Positions 13,401 to 24,600 of a stretch of DNA of 64,000 nt are shown here, piece by piece. Positions within the stretch are counted from its first letter, which is position 1. Each line of letters opens with the position of its first letter. A model generated the notes under the pieces. That model was given only the letters and a program-made list of their open reading frames with translations, was not told the origin of the DNA and made no database searches. Source of the stretch: Turbatrix aceti (lineage: Eukaryota; Nematoda; Chromadorea; Rhabditida; Panagrolaimidae); the NCBI GenBank assembly GCA_963969345.1, contig OZ017766.1, forward strand, positions 9,548,001-9,612,000. Reading direction: 5' to 3'. The translations under genes and the position numbers were made by a program.

Positions 13401-16400
13401 ATCTGTCTGGACACGTAAAAAATAATTTCAACGAGAAAAAATTACGAAAAACTGAAAAAACCGTAAAAATCATCAAAAAACGAAAAAAAATTACGAACGA
13501 CGAAAAAAAAACCGTAAAAAAGTAATCTTGAGGCGAAAATCACAAAAGTCGATACGAAAGCCGAAGTACGGTATTTTAGCAGACAAAACGTTATTTTTGG
13601 TATATTATCTTGTCAAGAATATCAAAATACGGTATATCTACAAAAATATTATTTTTATTCATTATTTTTATAATTCACTGTTTTTTGTGCATTTACGATA
13701 TTTTTTTATAATAGTTGCATTTCTGTTTTTCGTCCATTTTTTTGGAAAAAAAACGTAAAGAAAATCAAAAATTTCCTGGCACGAAAATTCTAAAAGTTGA
13801 TAAGCAGCAAAAAATTCTTTATTTCTAAAACTGTTTTTTTTTTGTTATCGTAATTTTTCTGCGGCGTTTTTTGTGAATTTACGATTTTTTTTTACTTTTT
13901 TCTGCATTTACAATATTTTTTGTACAATTTTCATTTTTTTTCGTCTTTCAGATGGATCAGTGGACGCCGAAAGAAGCAACGTGACCAACCTCGTCTCGTC
14001 CATCGATCCCCAGGGCATCCGAACCATCCTCGTGCTAACCAAAGTCGACCTCGCAGAGATGAATCTGAGCAATCCGGCCCGGATCAAGCGAATTCTCGAA
14101 GGAAAACTCTTCCCTATGAAAGCCATCGGTTATTACGGTGTCGTGACTGGAAAAGGCACTGCTGCGGATTCAATTGACGATATTCGGCGGTATGAAGAGA
14201 ACTTCTTTGCAAACAGCAAACTTTTCAAGGACGGCGTCCTGAAACCTTCCCAGATGACGACGAGAAACATGTCAATGGCAGTCAGTGAGTGTTTCTGGCG
14301 GATGGTCCGTGACACGATCGAAGCGCAGTGCGATGGATTCCGGGCCATCAGATTCAACCTTGAAACGGAATGGAAAAATACTTTTCCACGGCAGAGAGAA
14401 CTCGATCGAGACGAATTATTTGACAAAGCGAGAGGCGAAATATTGGATGAATGCGTGAATTTGTCTCTCATCCCGGCGGAAGAATGGGAAACGAAGCTGA
14501 GAGATGCTCTCTGGGAGGCAATTTCGTCGCATGTTTTTGACAAAATTTTTCTTCCCGCCTGCGATGTTGATAACGCGGGAACGTTCAATACCCAGGTCGA
14601 CATCAAACTCAAACACTGGGCGGATTCGGTTCTCGCAACGAAAACTGTGGAAGTTGGATGGGCGACGCTTTGTTCGGCGTTTCGAGAGCAATTTGAGAAG
14701 ACAGCCAATTCGAGAGAACACGATCCGTTGTTTGATGAGTTGAAGCAGGCGGTCATTGATACGGCGTTGAACGAACATCACTGGGATAACAAGGCGCTGG
14801 ATTATTTGGTGAGTTTTTGGCTTTTTTTGGGGGGGGGGAAGAAAAAAATTTTTTTTGGGAGAAAAAAAATAATTTTCTAAATATTTATTTTTTTTTGGGT
14901 CAAATCCTGCGGATTCGAAGCTTACTAGCGTTTTTTTTATGCGCTAGTTAGTCAAAATTACGCAAAAAATATTATTTAGACATTTTGTCATTTTTGAACC
15001 ATAGTTTTGTTTGCTTGTGGTTCGTCTTGTAATCTGTCTGGACACATAAAAATTACACTTAAAGCAACTTTGGTAGCCAAAAAATGACGAAAATTTAAAA
15101 AAATGAAAAAAAAATTATGAAAAGGGGTAAAAAAACAAGAAAAAAGCGAAAAAAAAAGTCAAAATTTTCTTGACACGAAAAAATCAAGAAAGTTGATTTG
15201 CATGTTTTTTTGGTCGAATTACGGTATTTCAGTCGACAAAATGTTATCTTTGGTGGTGTACTAAAATACGGTGTTTACACCGAAAAAAATATTATCGTAA
15301 TTTGTGATTTTATCGTATTTTGTAGTTTTTTATGTTTTTGTTGCATTTCTGTATTTTTCTTTTTTTTGCATGAAAGACAAAGTGATAGTGGAAAAGAATT
15401 TTTTGGTCAAAAAAATCGTGAAAACGTCTAAAATCTCTCGACACGAAAATTTCCAGAATTTATTAAATTACTGTATTTTTACCGACAATGTGTTATTTTT
15501 GTTATCGAAACTCGTACTATTTTTTCATAATTTTACTATTTTTGGGGCATTTACGATACTTTTTCTTGTTTTTTTGTTATTTTTATTTTTTTTAGCGAGT
15601 GATCCAGCTGAACGCCATCGAGGACCGCATAATCCCGGATCGTCGATCCTGGGACATGGCATGTTCCTTCATGTCATCCGCCGTCTCCTCCCGCCTCTCC
15701 CAGGTCCGGGATGCGCTCAACGAAGCCCGTGGTCCGTCATTCTTTGGTCGCTGGATCAAATGGCAAACTCCGACGATGGAAAATATCCTGAATGCCAAGA
15801 TTCAAGACGAACTCATTCAGATACTCAATAGTAATCCGGAGCACAAAAAACATCTTCTTGATGACGATATTACGGTGATCAAGCGTTCACTCCAGACGAC
15901 GGGTATCGATTTTGACGATGGCATTGATACCGCAATTCGACAGCAATGGGAACTCATTTATGAGGAATTTATTGTTGAACAGACGCTTCAGGCTTCTCGG
16001 GATTGTTATTCTCTTTATCCAAATTATCGTGCTGGACTCATCGATTCGGAGATTGACGTTCATTCTGTCGTTCTGTTCTACAGACTCAACAAGATGGTTG
16101 AACTTACGTGCAACGCTCTACGACAACAAATTACAAACACGGAACAAAGACGACTCGAACGTGAGGTGAAGGATGTCCTAGACGATTGGTCACAGGAAAG
16201 TGAAATCAAGAAACGCTACCTCCAAGGACGGAGGGTTACGCTGGCTGAAGAACTCAGTGAGTTTTTTTTCGGGGGCGGGAAAACAAATTTTTTTTTATGG
16301 TAAAAATCGCAGTTTCGAAGCTTATTTATGATTTTTTGTGCATTGATAAGTCAAAAACTTGCGGATAATGACGGATTTGGGTTTTTGAAAAGCGATTTGC

Positions 16401-16937
16401 TGTTTTTGGCATCGTTTTTGTGACCTTTTTTTCTGGACAGTTTTTTTGGGTGTTGAACGATTTTTTTTTAAATTTTTGGCATGTTTTTGGATTTTTTTTT
16501 TGGTTTGAACATTTTGAAATTTTTTAGACGTTTGACCGTTTTTCAGAAAAATTTTACGAAAAAAATGTTCAATTGAATTTTTACGGTTTTTTTAATTTTG
16601 AACTGTTTTTTTTTATTTTTGAATTTTTTATGGTCAATTTTTGGAAAAATCTGTACAAGAAATTCTGAAATAATTTTTTTACAGTTTTTTGACCGTTTTC
16701 AATATTTTGAATGTTTTTTTGGGTTTTCGAACGTTTTTATAACTTTTTTTGGACAGGTTTTTTTGGGGGTTTTGAAACGAAATTTCTTTTTTTTTTTGAG
16801 ACATTTTTGAAGGTCTCGAAAGGATCTTTGGGGGTTTACGAGGCCAATTTTTTTTGTGTTTTTTTTCAGAGCAAGTTCGGTTCATTCAAGAAAAGTTGGA
16901 AGAATTTATGACTCGCCTGCACCATGAAAAGTCGTGA
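10416..16937 (+). CDS. eat-3: OPA1-type mitochondrial dynamin GTPase
   Basis: Eight exons: 10416-10558, 11262-11397, 11468-11807, 11859-11920, 12502-13192, 13952-14808, 15596-16256, 16870-16937; about 985 residues, close to OPA1 size. OPA1/EAT-3 drives inner mitochondrial membrane fusion and cristae shaping. Residues 1-75 are Arg/Ala-rich like a mitochondrial presequence; a hydrophobic segment ([15 protein letters not shown]) follows at ~76-93. Exon 5 starts with a coiled coil. GTPase motifs are GDQSAGKT (~315-322), DLPG (~418) and TKVD (~487). Later exons match the middle/GED part ([38 protein letters not shown]). All intron phases are consistent. An upstream in-frame ATG at 10362 is possible; 10416 was chosen because the presequence-like region starts there. 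Confidence 0.95.
13290..15050 (+). repeat. Duplicated repeat in consecutive eat-3 introns
   Basis: A segment starting CTGCGGATTCGAAGCTTACT lies at 13290-13420 in intron 5 and again at 14907-15050 in intron 6. Both copies carry GCGCTAGTTAGTCAAAATTA and end near CTGTCTGGACAC. Each starts about 97 bases after its 5' splice site. A weaker relative lies at 16301-16360 in intron 7. The stretch between the two copies is exon 6 and other intron sequence, not repeat. Confidence 0.75.
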
Positions 16938-17910
16938 TTGTCTGTCGCAAACGACGCGATCGTTACTGCCTCCACATCATTTTTACGCTGCTGCTGCTGC
17001 TGCCTCGAAATCTCTTCCTCCGCCACCCTTCACCGTGCAACCAACCACCCCACCCGACCCCGACCCCGGTGCCATCATCCAATCCGGCGAAGCAAAAACC
17101 AAAAAAGAAACAGAAATGAAAGAAAAATAGGAAAATTAAATATCTATCGAATTTTCAACACCTTGTAACTAATGTCCCCGCTCAAATTATTTTTGTTTTG
17201 TGTTTTGTATTTTTTTTTGCGTCTTCTCTTGCCCGGCAGCGACTACCGTACTGTATGCTTTGTATTCTTTTTCAACTGCTCGCACGGGCTTGATTGATGA
17301 TTATTAGGAAATATTCACCCACTGATTGTGTAAAAAAAAAGAACTGTACAAAAAATTTGGAGTTGGAATGATTACGGTTTTTTTTACCGTTTTGAATATT
17401 TTTATCGCGTTTTTTTGGATTTTTTCAGGTTTTTAGAATTTTTTTGGATGTTTGTTGCATTTTAGCATTTTTTTGTCCTTTTTAGCTTTTTTGGAACGTT
17501 TTCGGAATGTTTTGGTTATTTTTTTAGAAAAAAATTATACAGAAAATTCGGATTGAATTTTTACGGTTTTGGAAATTTTGGACGTGCTTTTTGGATTTTT
17601 TTTTGGTTTTCAACATATCAGCGTATTTTTGCACGTTTTTGACCGTTTTTAGTACATTTTTGGTTTGGGAGATAATTTTTATGTTTTTTGAGGTTTTTGA
17701 TTATTTTAAAAGTTTTGGACTTTTTTGCCGTTTTTTGGACGTTTTCGACCATTTTTGGGAAAAATCTGTACAAGAAATTCATTGAAAATTTTTACTGTTT
17801 TTTGACGGTTTTGAATACTTTGAACGTGTGTTTTGTTTTTTTGAACGCGTTTTCGACGTTTTTTGGACATTTTTGAAGGTTTTCCTCTATTTTTTAGGAC
17901 ACTCAACGCC
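16938..17910. other. Intergenic, eat-3 to eif-3.F
   Basis: The first ~180 bases are the eat-3 3' region, with CTG and C-rich tracts near 16990-17070 that read open in several frames but have no gene-like start. The rest is T-rich. The eif-3.F trans-splice acceptor (CTATTTTTTAG, ending 17897) lies at the right edge. At nearly 1 kb the gap is long for a nematode operon. Confidence 0.5.
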
Positions 17911-19300
17911 ATGGCATCTCAACTCACCGTCAAGGTGCACCCGCTCGTTGTGCTCACGATGGTGGACGCGTACGAACGCCGCTCCCGCAAGGCCGGCAAG
18001 GACCAGTCTCTCGGCACGCTCCTGGGCGTCTACGAAAAAAACGCCATCCACGTGACGGATTGCTACGCGATCCCGTTCCGCGTCTCGGCTTCTGACATGC
18101 CGGAAATCGACGATGCCTTCAACAAGGAAATGTTTCAGGCAGCAAAGCGTGCGACACCGACGGAACAGATCGTCGGATGGTTTTATACTGTCGCTGAGCT
18201 CCCCAACATCTGCGAGCAATTTCACATCTACTATAGTCACGTCGTGACGGGACAGACGGTTCGACGCGATCTTCCACCGATTATTTTGCTCACGCTTGAT
18301 GTCAACTTTTCGGAGACCAAGAAGGGAAGCCTTCCGATCCGGGCTTACATGAGGTTTGTTTTTTGGTGAAAAAATCGGATTTTTTAATTTTGAAATTGAT
18401 TTTTTATTAAAAAATTGATTTTTTTATACAAAATTCGATTTAGAAAAAAAGAAAGATTTTTTAATCAGAAAAATGTATTTTTTAAATATTTATAAAAAAG
18501 TTTTAAAATTAAAAAAATCCAGAATTTTTTATAATAAAATACGATTTTTTGTATAATTTTTTTTCAATTTGGAATTGATGTAAAAATTTTTTTAAGTTGG
18601 AGTTTTCTTTTGTTCAGAAATTTATTATTTTAGTAAATTGAATTCTTTAATAAAAATAATTTTTTTTTCGTCTTAAAAAAGTTTTTTTTTGTAAAAAAAT
18701 GGATTTTTTTTTGTATTGAAAAATAGATTTTTTTTAGTAAAAATTGACTGTTGTAAAACATTTTTGTTACAAATTAAAATTTTTTGTTCAGAATTAGAAT
18801 TTTTTAGCAAAATATATTTAGTTTCTTGTTTAAAAAATTTGTATTTGTTTATAAACATTTTTTTTAGAACGGAATGTGGCCTGACCGGCGGCAAGGGCAA
18901 CCACGCTCGCATCTTCCAGCCTCTTCGTGTCGAAATCGAAGGATTTGCGGGCGAAAATGTCGCTCTCGACGTCATCACGAAGGGCATCGATTCGAAGACG
19001 CGCGAGACCGTCATCGACACGGGACTCACGCCCATCGACAACGGCGTCAACGAGATGATCGGATGGCTCGAACGCATCCTCGTCTACGTCGACGGCGTCA
19101 TCGAGTCTGGCAAACTCCCCGAAGACTCCAACACCGGGCGCCGCCTTCTCGACATCGTCGACACCGCTGCTACCCTCCTCCAAACCGACAAACGCGACAA
19201 CCTTATCAAAAACAGCCTCCGTGACTACATGATGATTTCCTACCTTGCCAATCTGACGACTACCCAGCTATCGCTCCAGGAGCGCATGATTCAGAACTAA
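17911..19300 (+). CDS. eif-3.F: Translation initiation factor eIF3 subunit F
   Basis: Two exons, 17911-18353 and 18868-19300, give 291 residues, close to the family length. eIF3f is an MPN-domain subunit of the eIF3 complex, which binds the 40S ribosome and the eIF4F complex in the cytoplasm. The N-terminus VKVHPLVVLTMVDAYERR and GTLLGVYEKN are typical, followed by IVGWFYTV and RAYMR|TECGL across the intron. The JAMM metal-binding residues are absent, as expected for a non-catalytic MPN protein. The C-terminal helical part includes GRRLLDIVDTA and TTTQLSLQERM. The ATG follows TTTTTTAG by 13 bases, consistent with trans-splicing. AATAAA lies near 19393. Confidence 0.93.
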
Positions 19301-19725
19301 ATTGGTAATTTGAGTCCGGAAAAGTTATGCTTTTGAATTTTTTTTGGTTGTTGTTGCACGATTGTTGGTGGTTGTTTTCGATTGTTTCGGAAAATAAATT
19401 GTGGAAAAATAGTTGCAAAGGGGGAGTGTAAAAAACAAAAAAATGGAAAAAAATTATCTTGCCACGATAATTTTAGACGCAGAACTTTTGCGTCTAAAAA
19501 ACGTGAAAAGTTCCGGCTTTTTTTTTACTGCGAAATATTTTTTTATGATCCGTAGTAATCCTTTTTGGTTTAATTACAGTCAAAAATATTTTTTTTTAAG
19601 TTGAACATAAAGATTTGTTTTTTTTATCGGAGAATTCCCATAAGCTTGACTTTTTTTGGAAAAGCAGAAATTTATTAAAATTCCGGCACAACATACAAAA
19701 AATCAAAGTATTTAAAAAAAATACA
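19301..19725. other. Convergent 3' region
   Basis: This gap separates the 3' ends of eif-3.F (plus) and MAPYT copy 1 (minus). It contains the eif-3.F polyadenylation signal. On the minus strand, TTTAATAAATTT near 19670 probably serves copy 1 and matches the signal after other MAPYT copies. No gene is seen. Confidence 0.5.
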
Positions 19726-19998
19726 TCAATATATTGTGATGTTCTTGATGCGGTTTTCTCTGGCCAGACGCAAGATCCAGCCAGGGAGCTCGAACTCTGC
19801 TGCCGGCGGTGATGCCGTTGCCGGAACCGATGATGGCGGGGGTGCGGGCGCGGTCGCCACCGACGCCGATGAAGACGACTTGGATGTCGCCGACGCCGTT
19901 GACGACGATGAAGCCGGGCGCGGAGGCTTGAACCCGTTCGGTATCGTGAGCGGCGACGGGATTTTTGGTGCGTACGACTTTTTGGTGTATGGCGCCAT
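19726..19998 (-). CDS. MAPYT-family small Pro/Ser-rich protein, copy 1
   Basis: A 90-residue reading frame of a family I do not recognise. It has a conserved N-terminus (MAPYTKKSYAPKIPSPLT then PNGFKPPRP), a low-complexity Ser/Ala/Thr/Pro middle and a conserved end (LPGWILRLARENR). Four copies occur in this window (others at 20490, 36037 and 37007). No signal peptide or catalytic motif is visible. The ATG is 16 bases downstream of CTTTTTTAG, a good nematode acceptor, so there is an upstream exon or a spliced leader. Without splicing, the frame stays open ~55 codons upstream here and in copy 3 but not in copies 2 and 4, so the upstream part is probably intron. It diverges head-to-head from copy 2. 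Confidence 0.6.
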   Translation of the reverse strand: MAPYTKKSYAPKIPSPLTIPNGFKPPRPASSSSTASATSKSSSSASVATAPAPPPSSVPATASPPAAEFELPGWILRLARENRIKNITIY

Positions 19999-20489
19999 GT
20001 CGTTCAGGATATATCTAAAAAAGCAAGCAGTGTTCAGTAAACAGCAAAAATCAACGAATGACCATGTACCCGATTTTTTAAACTCGTTGCCATAATCGCC
20101 AACGATAGTTTCCACGCACCGAAGACGACTGACTCCACTTTTGGAATACCTGCTTTCCCAGGTGCACAAGGCATGAGAAGTGATAAGTAGACATCAGCAA
20201 GGAATGGACGGCTGCTGCCAAATCGCGCGCGCTTCCTTTCGTTTGTCGGGCAAGCATGCCAAACTTGTCCACACAACGCTGCTGCGCGCTGCGATAACTG
20301 CAATTGGAGTTATCGCAGCGTTGTGTGATGTTTACTTGTCACATCTCATGCCTTGTGCACCTGGGAAAGCAGGTATTCCAAAAGTGGAGTCAGTCGTCTT
20401 CGGTGGGTGGAAACTATCGTTAGCGATTATGGCAATTATGGCTGCTTACAAAACTCTACTTGCTTTTTTTAGATATATCGTATACGACA
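19999..20489. promoter_or_regulatory. Palindromic shared 5' module of MAPYT copies 1 and 2
   Basis: The upstream region of copy 1 (minus) and that of copy 2 (plus) are an inverted repeat meeting near 20270-20310, where CACAACGCTGC and GCAGCGTTGTG face each other around GATAACTGCAATTGGAGTTATC. The same ~250-base module (GTGCACCTGGGAAAGCAGG, CAAAAGTGGAGTCAGTCGTC, then a TTTTTTAG acceptor) precedes copies 3 and 4. It may be promoter plus 5' intron, or an untranslated leader. Confidence 0.55.
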
Positions 20490-21298
20490 ATGGCACCGTA
20501 CACTAGGGTTCGAACCCCCCCCCCGTATCGGGTCGGGGACGGGGGTAGTCGGGGGCAAAGGTGTCGGGGGCGAGGGAATTCTGCCCCCGACGGGGGCAAA
20601 AATCGGCGGGGACGGGGGTTAATTGCCCCCGAGTCCCATGAAAAAGAAGAAAAAAAAGTGTCAATTTTATCTTAAAACGAAAACTGAGGCATATTTTGAA
20701 CAATTTTTCGTATTTTGCTCTGTTTTTTGCCTATTTGTGTTGTTTTTGAACGTTTTTCCGCGTTTAACGCTAAATTTTGCTCATTGTCGGGGGCAGAATC
20801 TGTCGGGGGCGGGGGTTTTACTCCCCGACGGGGGTCACAAATGGTCGGGGGCGGGGGTCGGGGGGCCACCCCCGGCTTCACCCCCGCGGGGATCCCCGCG
20901 GGGGCGGGGGGGGGGGGGGGCTTCGAACCCTACCGTACACTCGAAAGTCGTATGCTCCAAAAATCCCGTCACCGCTGACGAAGCCGAACGGCTTCAAACC
21001 TCCTCGGCCGGTTTCGGCGTCGTCAATGATGTCGGTGGCATCGGCGGCGGCATCCACTTCGTCGGCAACATCCGCTCCATCGTCAGTGGTGGCGTCCCCG
21101 TCGTTGTCGCCAGAATCTTCTTCGACGCCATCCGTTCCGCCCCCGCCAGCAGCGCCAATGCCATCGCCGCCGGCAGTACTCCCCCGTTGGATACTGCGCT
21201 TGGCGAATGTGCAGGCGTTTGAAGAACGTCTTCGGATTATTATTGAGGAGAGTGACCTCCTCCTTGAACAACTGCGGCAGCAATATCAGTTGGAGTAG
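20490..21298 (+). pseudogene. MAPYT copy 2, interrupted by a TIR element
   Basis: The ATG at 20490 begins MAPYT, then a 429-base element interrupts the frame after about five codons; the family sequence resumes at 20942 with RKSYAPKIPSPLTKPNGF. The remainder has a Ser/Pro-rich middle and WILRLAN, and unlike the other copies ends in a longer acidic/helical tail (about 25 residues, with EESDLLLEQLRQQ). A frame starting within the element (20777) reads into the family sequence. The insertion probably abolishes the normal protein. AATAAA follows near 21369. Confidence 0.6.
20504..20932. mobile_element. Nonautonomous hAT-like element, GC-rich
   Basis: Ends are TAGGGTTCGAA and its inverse TTCGAACCCTA, flanked by the direct repeat CCGTACAC at 20496-20503 and 20933-20940. 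An 8-bp duplication is characteristic of hAT transposons; one further base on each side also matches, so up to 10 bp cannot be excluded. The interior is dominated by GTCGGGGGC-type repeats around an AT-rich core (20640-20780). No transposase is present. Confidence 0.75.
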
Positions 21299-21668
21299 TC
21301 CACTCCTGATTCTGATTTTTTTGCTGTCGTTTTTTTTTTTGATGTATATGTTGTTGTGCCAAATTTTAATAAACTTATTATTTTCCAAAAGTTTGATACT
21401 CGCACTCGGGGTCCTCATTTTTCAAAATGTCAATTCGTTTGAAAAATAATTTCAATTAGGTTTTTCCAATTACAGGGGGACCAATAAGTTCGGTAAATTT
21501 AAAGGCAATTAAAAAGGCTCGTGTTCTGAATAAATAAATAGAAAAGTTTACAAATGTCATTTTTTTCGCAAAAAAATTGTATTCACAAAGAAAATTTTAT
21601 TAAGAAATATTTTTACATAATACAATTCGTCATTAAATATGCAATGTAGGGAGAAAATGGAAGCAAAA
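21299..21668. other. Convergent 3' region, MAPYT copy 2 and cullin
   Basis: This stretch has the MAPYT 3' end, including a conserved AATAAACTTATTATTTTCC near 21369 shared with copy 3, and then AT-rich sequence up to the cullin stop. No gene is seen. Confidence 0.5.
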
Positions 21669-24600
21669 TCATGCCAAATACGAATACACACCGGGTTCGT
21701 CAATTTTTCGTTGTATGTACTCCCGTTCGATGAGACTTTCAATAGCTTTCTTAATGTCGGGAATCGGGGGCTTGAAACGGTTTTTGAGTTGATTAATTAC
21801 ATCTTCAATCAACAACTTATGTTTGAGTTCCTTGCGTGCCTTCATGATGCGCACAACGGTAGCCTCAATGGCGTGATGACGAAGTGCGTCAACATCATTC
21901 GTGTTTTCGTTGCTTGACTTGTTGTTGATTTCGGCACGCTGCGCTGGCTTAACGAGATCGATTCGAACTTTTTTGCTGAAATTATCCAAAAATTATTGAC
22001 AAGCTAAAAAACACCAACCTTGAAAAATTTAAATTGAGCGATACAACCTGATTTGGCGAGACATTATCAATCGGAGCATTGGTTTTAAAGAGATTTATCG
22101 TAATCATTGGCTCCATGATTGATATTAAATCCTTGGTGGTCATCTTGAGATGATCGCAGATGGCCTGGACAGTATATTCTGTGTCGTCATTGTACATAAG
22201 GATAAGCGATATCTGGGGCAATGAAGCCGAGAAAATATACTGTCTGTTTGCAAAACAAGTTGTTGTAAGCTCGCCTCGGCTGAGATTTGGCAGAAGCGTT
22301 AGCTTTTGTTTTCGGTGTTTTTGAAGGTAAAAATTCGTGAACCCATCAAAGCTGCTTTGCAACATTGGAGGCACCGCACAAGTTCCAGTTTCGGTACAGG
22401 GCCATACGCCTCGAGCCAACATCATGACAGAGAGTTCGGTGTTTTTGTTCTGGATGCTTTTGTCCTGGAGGTACTTTTTAAAATTAGCATTCAATTCCTG
22501 ATTCTGCTTGTTCTCCTTAAACATTCGATGCAACTTGTTTGTGTAATCACACCCATACTCGTTCTTAAGCTTCATCAACATTGAAGATTCGCAATCTTCA
22601 CTCGCACACGTTTTATTGATAAACCGGAGAGCCAGGAATTCAGAATAAATTTTCTGGAAGATGTCTTTATCTTCAATGTAGTTCAGGACAATTATCTGAA
22701 AAACAACGTTCGTTTGTTAAAGCAAATATTTGCACAAAAGATGCCGACTCACGATTTCATCGAGAACATTGTCAATATTGCCAGAATCGTTTCGGGATGA
22801 TTTTTTCATGACCATATCACAGTAGCGAGCAAGAAGCTCTGATGATTTGCTTTCATTGTCGGCAAGAGCGTTGCGATTGATAAATGTTGCGCAGGCTTTA
22901 CCCATGGCTTCGACAAAACCAGTGTCGTTGCCAAATGCACTGAGAACAATAGTATTGAATTGTTTGCAGACGTCCAGGATAACAGTCACGAAATGTTTTG
23001 GAATCTTTTCAATGGTTTCTTTCTCGCGGGCAATGGCATCTTGCCCCTTCCGTACAATATGGGTTTGCATGATCTTGCAAAGATTTACCAGAGCACCATC
23101 CACTGAAAAAAAAATGTCACGTTTTCGCAAGAAAAATCATACGAAATCGCAAGAGCGCGATGGCGTAGAAAATCGCAAACTATTCTTGCAAAAAATTGAC
23201 CGAAATCGCAAGAAAAATCTTGCGTTTTTGGACGCCAAGGTGTTGCATTTGAATTATTTACGCTAGCCGCGCAGAATGAAGAATAGTCCAAATAGGCAGT
23301 GCTTTTTTTGCACTGCCTATTTTCTTCATTTTAAGCAAAGAATTATTTTCATGAAAATAAGAACAAGCAAATCTGGCGGTGCTTATTTTCATGATTTTAA
23401 TACCTCATTAGAATAAAGCTGCTTAAAAATCGCAAAATAAGCAGCTATTTTTACTATTCCGATCATGAAGTTAAAATTTTGCATCAAATAAAAAAAAAAC
23501 GAATGCTGAAATGCAGTTTTCGTGTTCAGACCCAACGAGATATTTCATTGCACAAATTTTACATGCGGGTTATTTTTCTCCCCCTGATGTCGGAAATAAG
23601 CAAAATAAGCAGGTCTGGAAACCAGCAGTATTATTTTTTTGAAAATAATTCACTGCCTATTTTTGAACAAAATAAACTGTCCAAATAGGCAGAGATTATT
23701 TTGCGCGGCTTGTGCTACACAGAATCAAAAATTTACATTGGCAGGAGGTAAGCAGCAAAAATTAGCTATCGAAATGCAACACCTTGTTGGACGCAAGAAA
23801 GAGCTCGAATTTTGCTTGGCAAAGCGTCCCCAATATTTTCCTTGCGGGTGCCTCGGGTTTTTTTACCTAAAAATCGACCTTCCCCCCTCCCCTTGCTATG
23901 GCATATACATTATCATATATTTATTACAATCAATACTGTCATAAAAAATATCAAATGCATAAATCAATGGATACCGACAATTCGGGTGGCTGTGTCACCA
24001 TTTGTTCTGCTGTGAAGTCGTCAATCTTTTATGAAGGAGTCTGTTGCGGTTGATGTTGCCGCGGTACCATTTCGTTTGCACCAGGAAACAATGGTGGTGG
24101 ATAGTGTCGTCTGATCGCAGTCGATTGTGCCTAAAAACTTCAAACAGTTAGCTCAGTTCACAAGTCTTCCAAAAAAACTTACGTCTGGTACAAAATCGGG
24201 CTCGTCTGCAGGTTTCTTGAGGCAATCTGAAAGCCTTCATGCCTTACTGAACAAAAATCAAACCCTAAAACTTATGTCTTCCCCAAAATTGCTTGCCAAC
24301 TGCCTTTCAGCCTTTTTTTTTACCCCTTTTGCGATTGTGAAGCCAGTTTCGGCATCCCATTTATCGCAGCGCAATTCTACCTAGCAAATAGTAAAAACTC
24401 ATTGCACAATCGGAAAAAGGATAAAAAATCAGGGTAAAACTTGGTTGGTTTAAAAAAAGTCAGGAAGATGCCCAAAAATATTTGAAAAGCTCAAAAACAT
24501 ACGTTGGTAGCAGTATCACAGTTGAATGGAGTTACCGATTGCTTTGTTGTTGTTATCTGCCATTTGGATGGGGGACAGGTGTCTTGTTCTCGTCGCCTGT

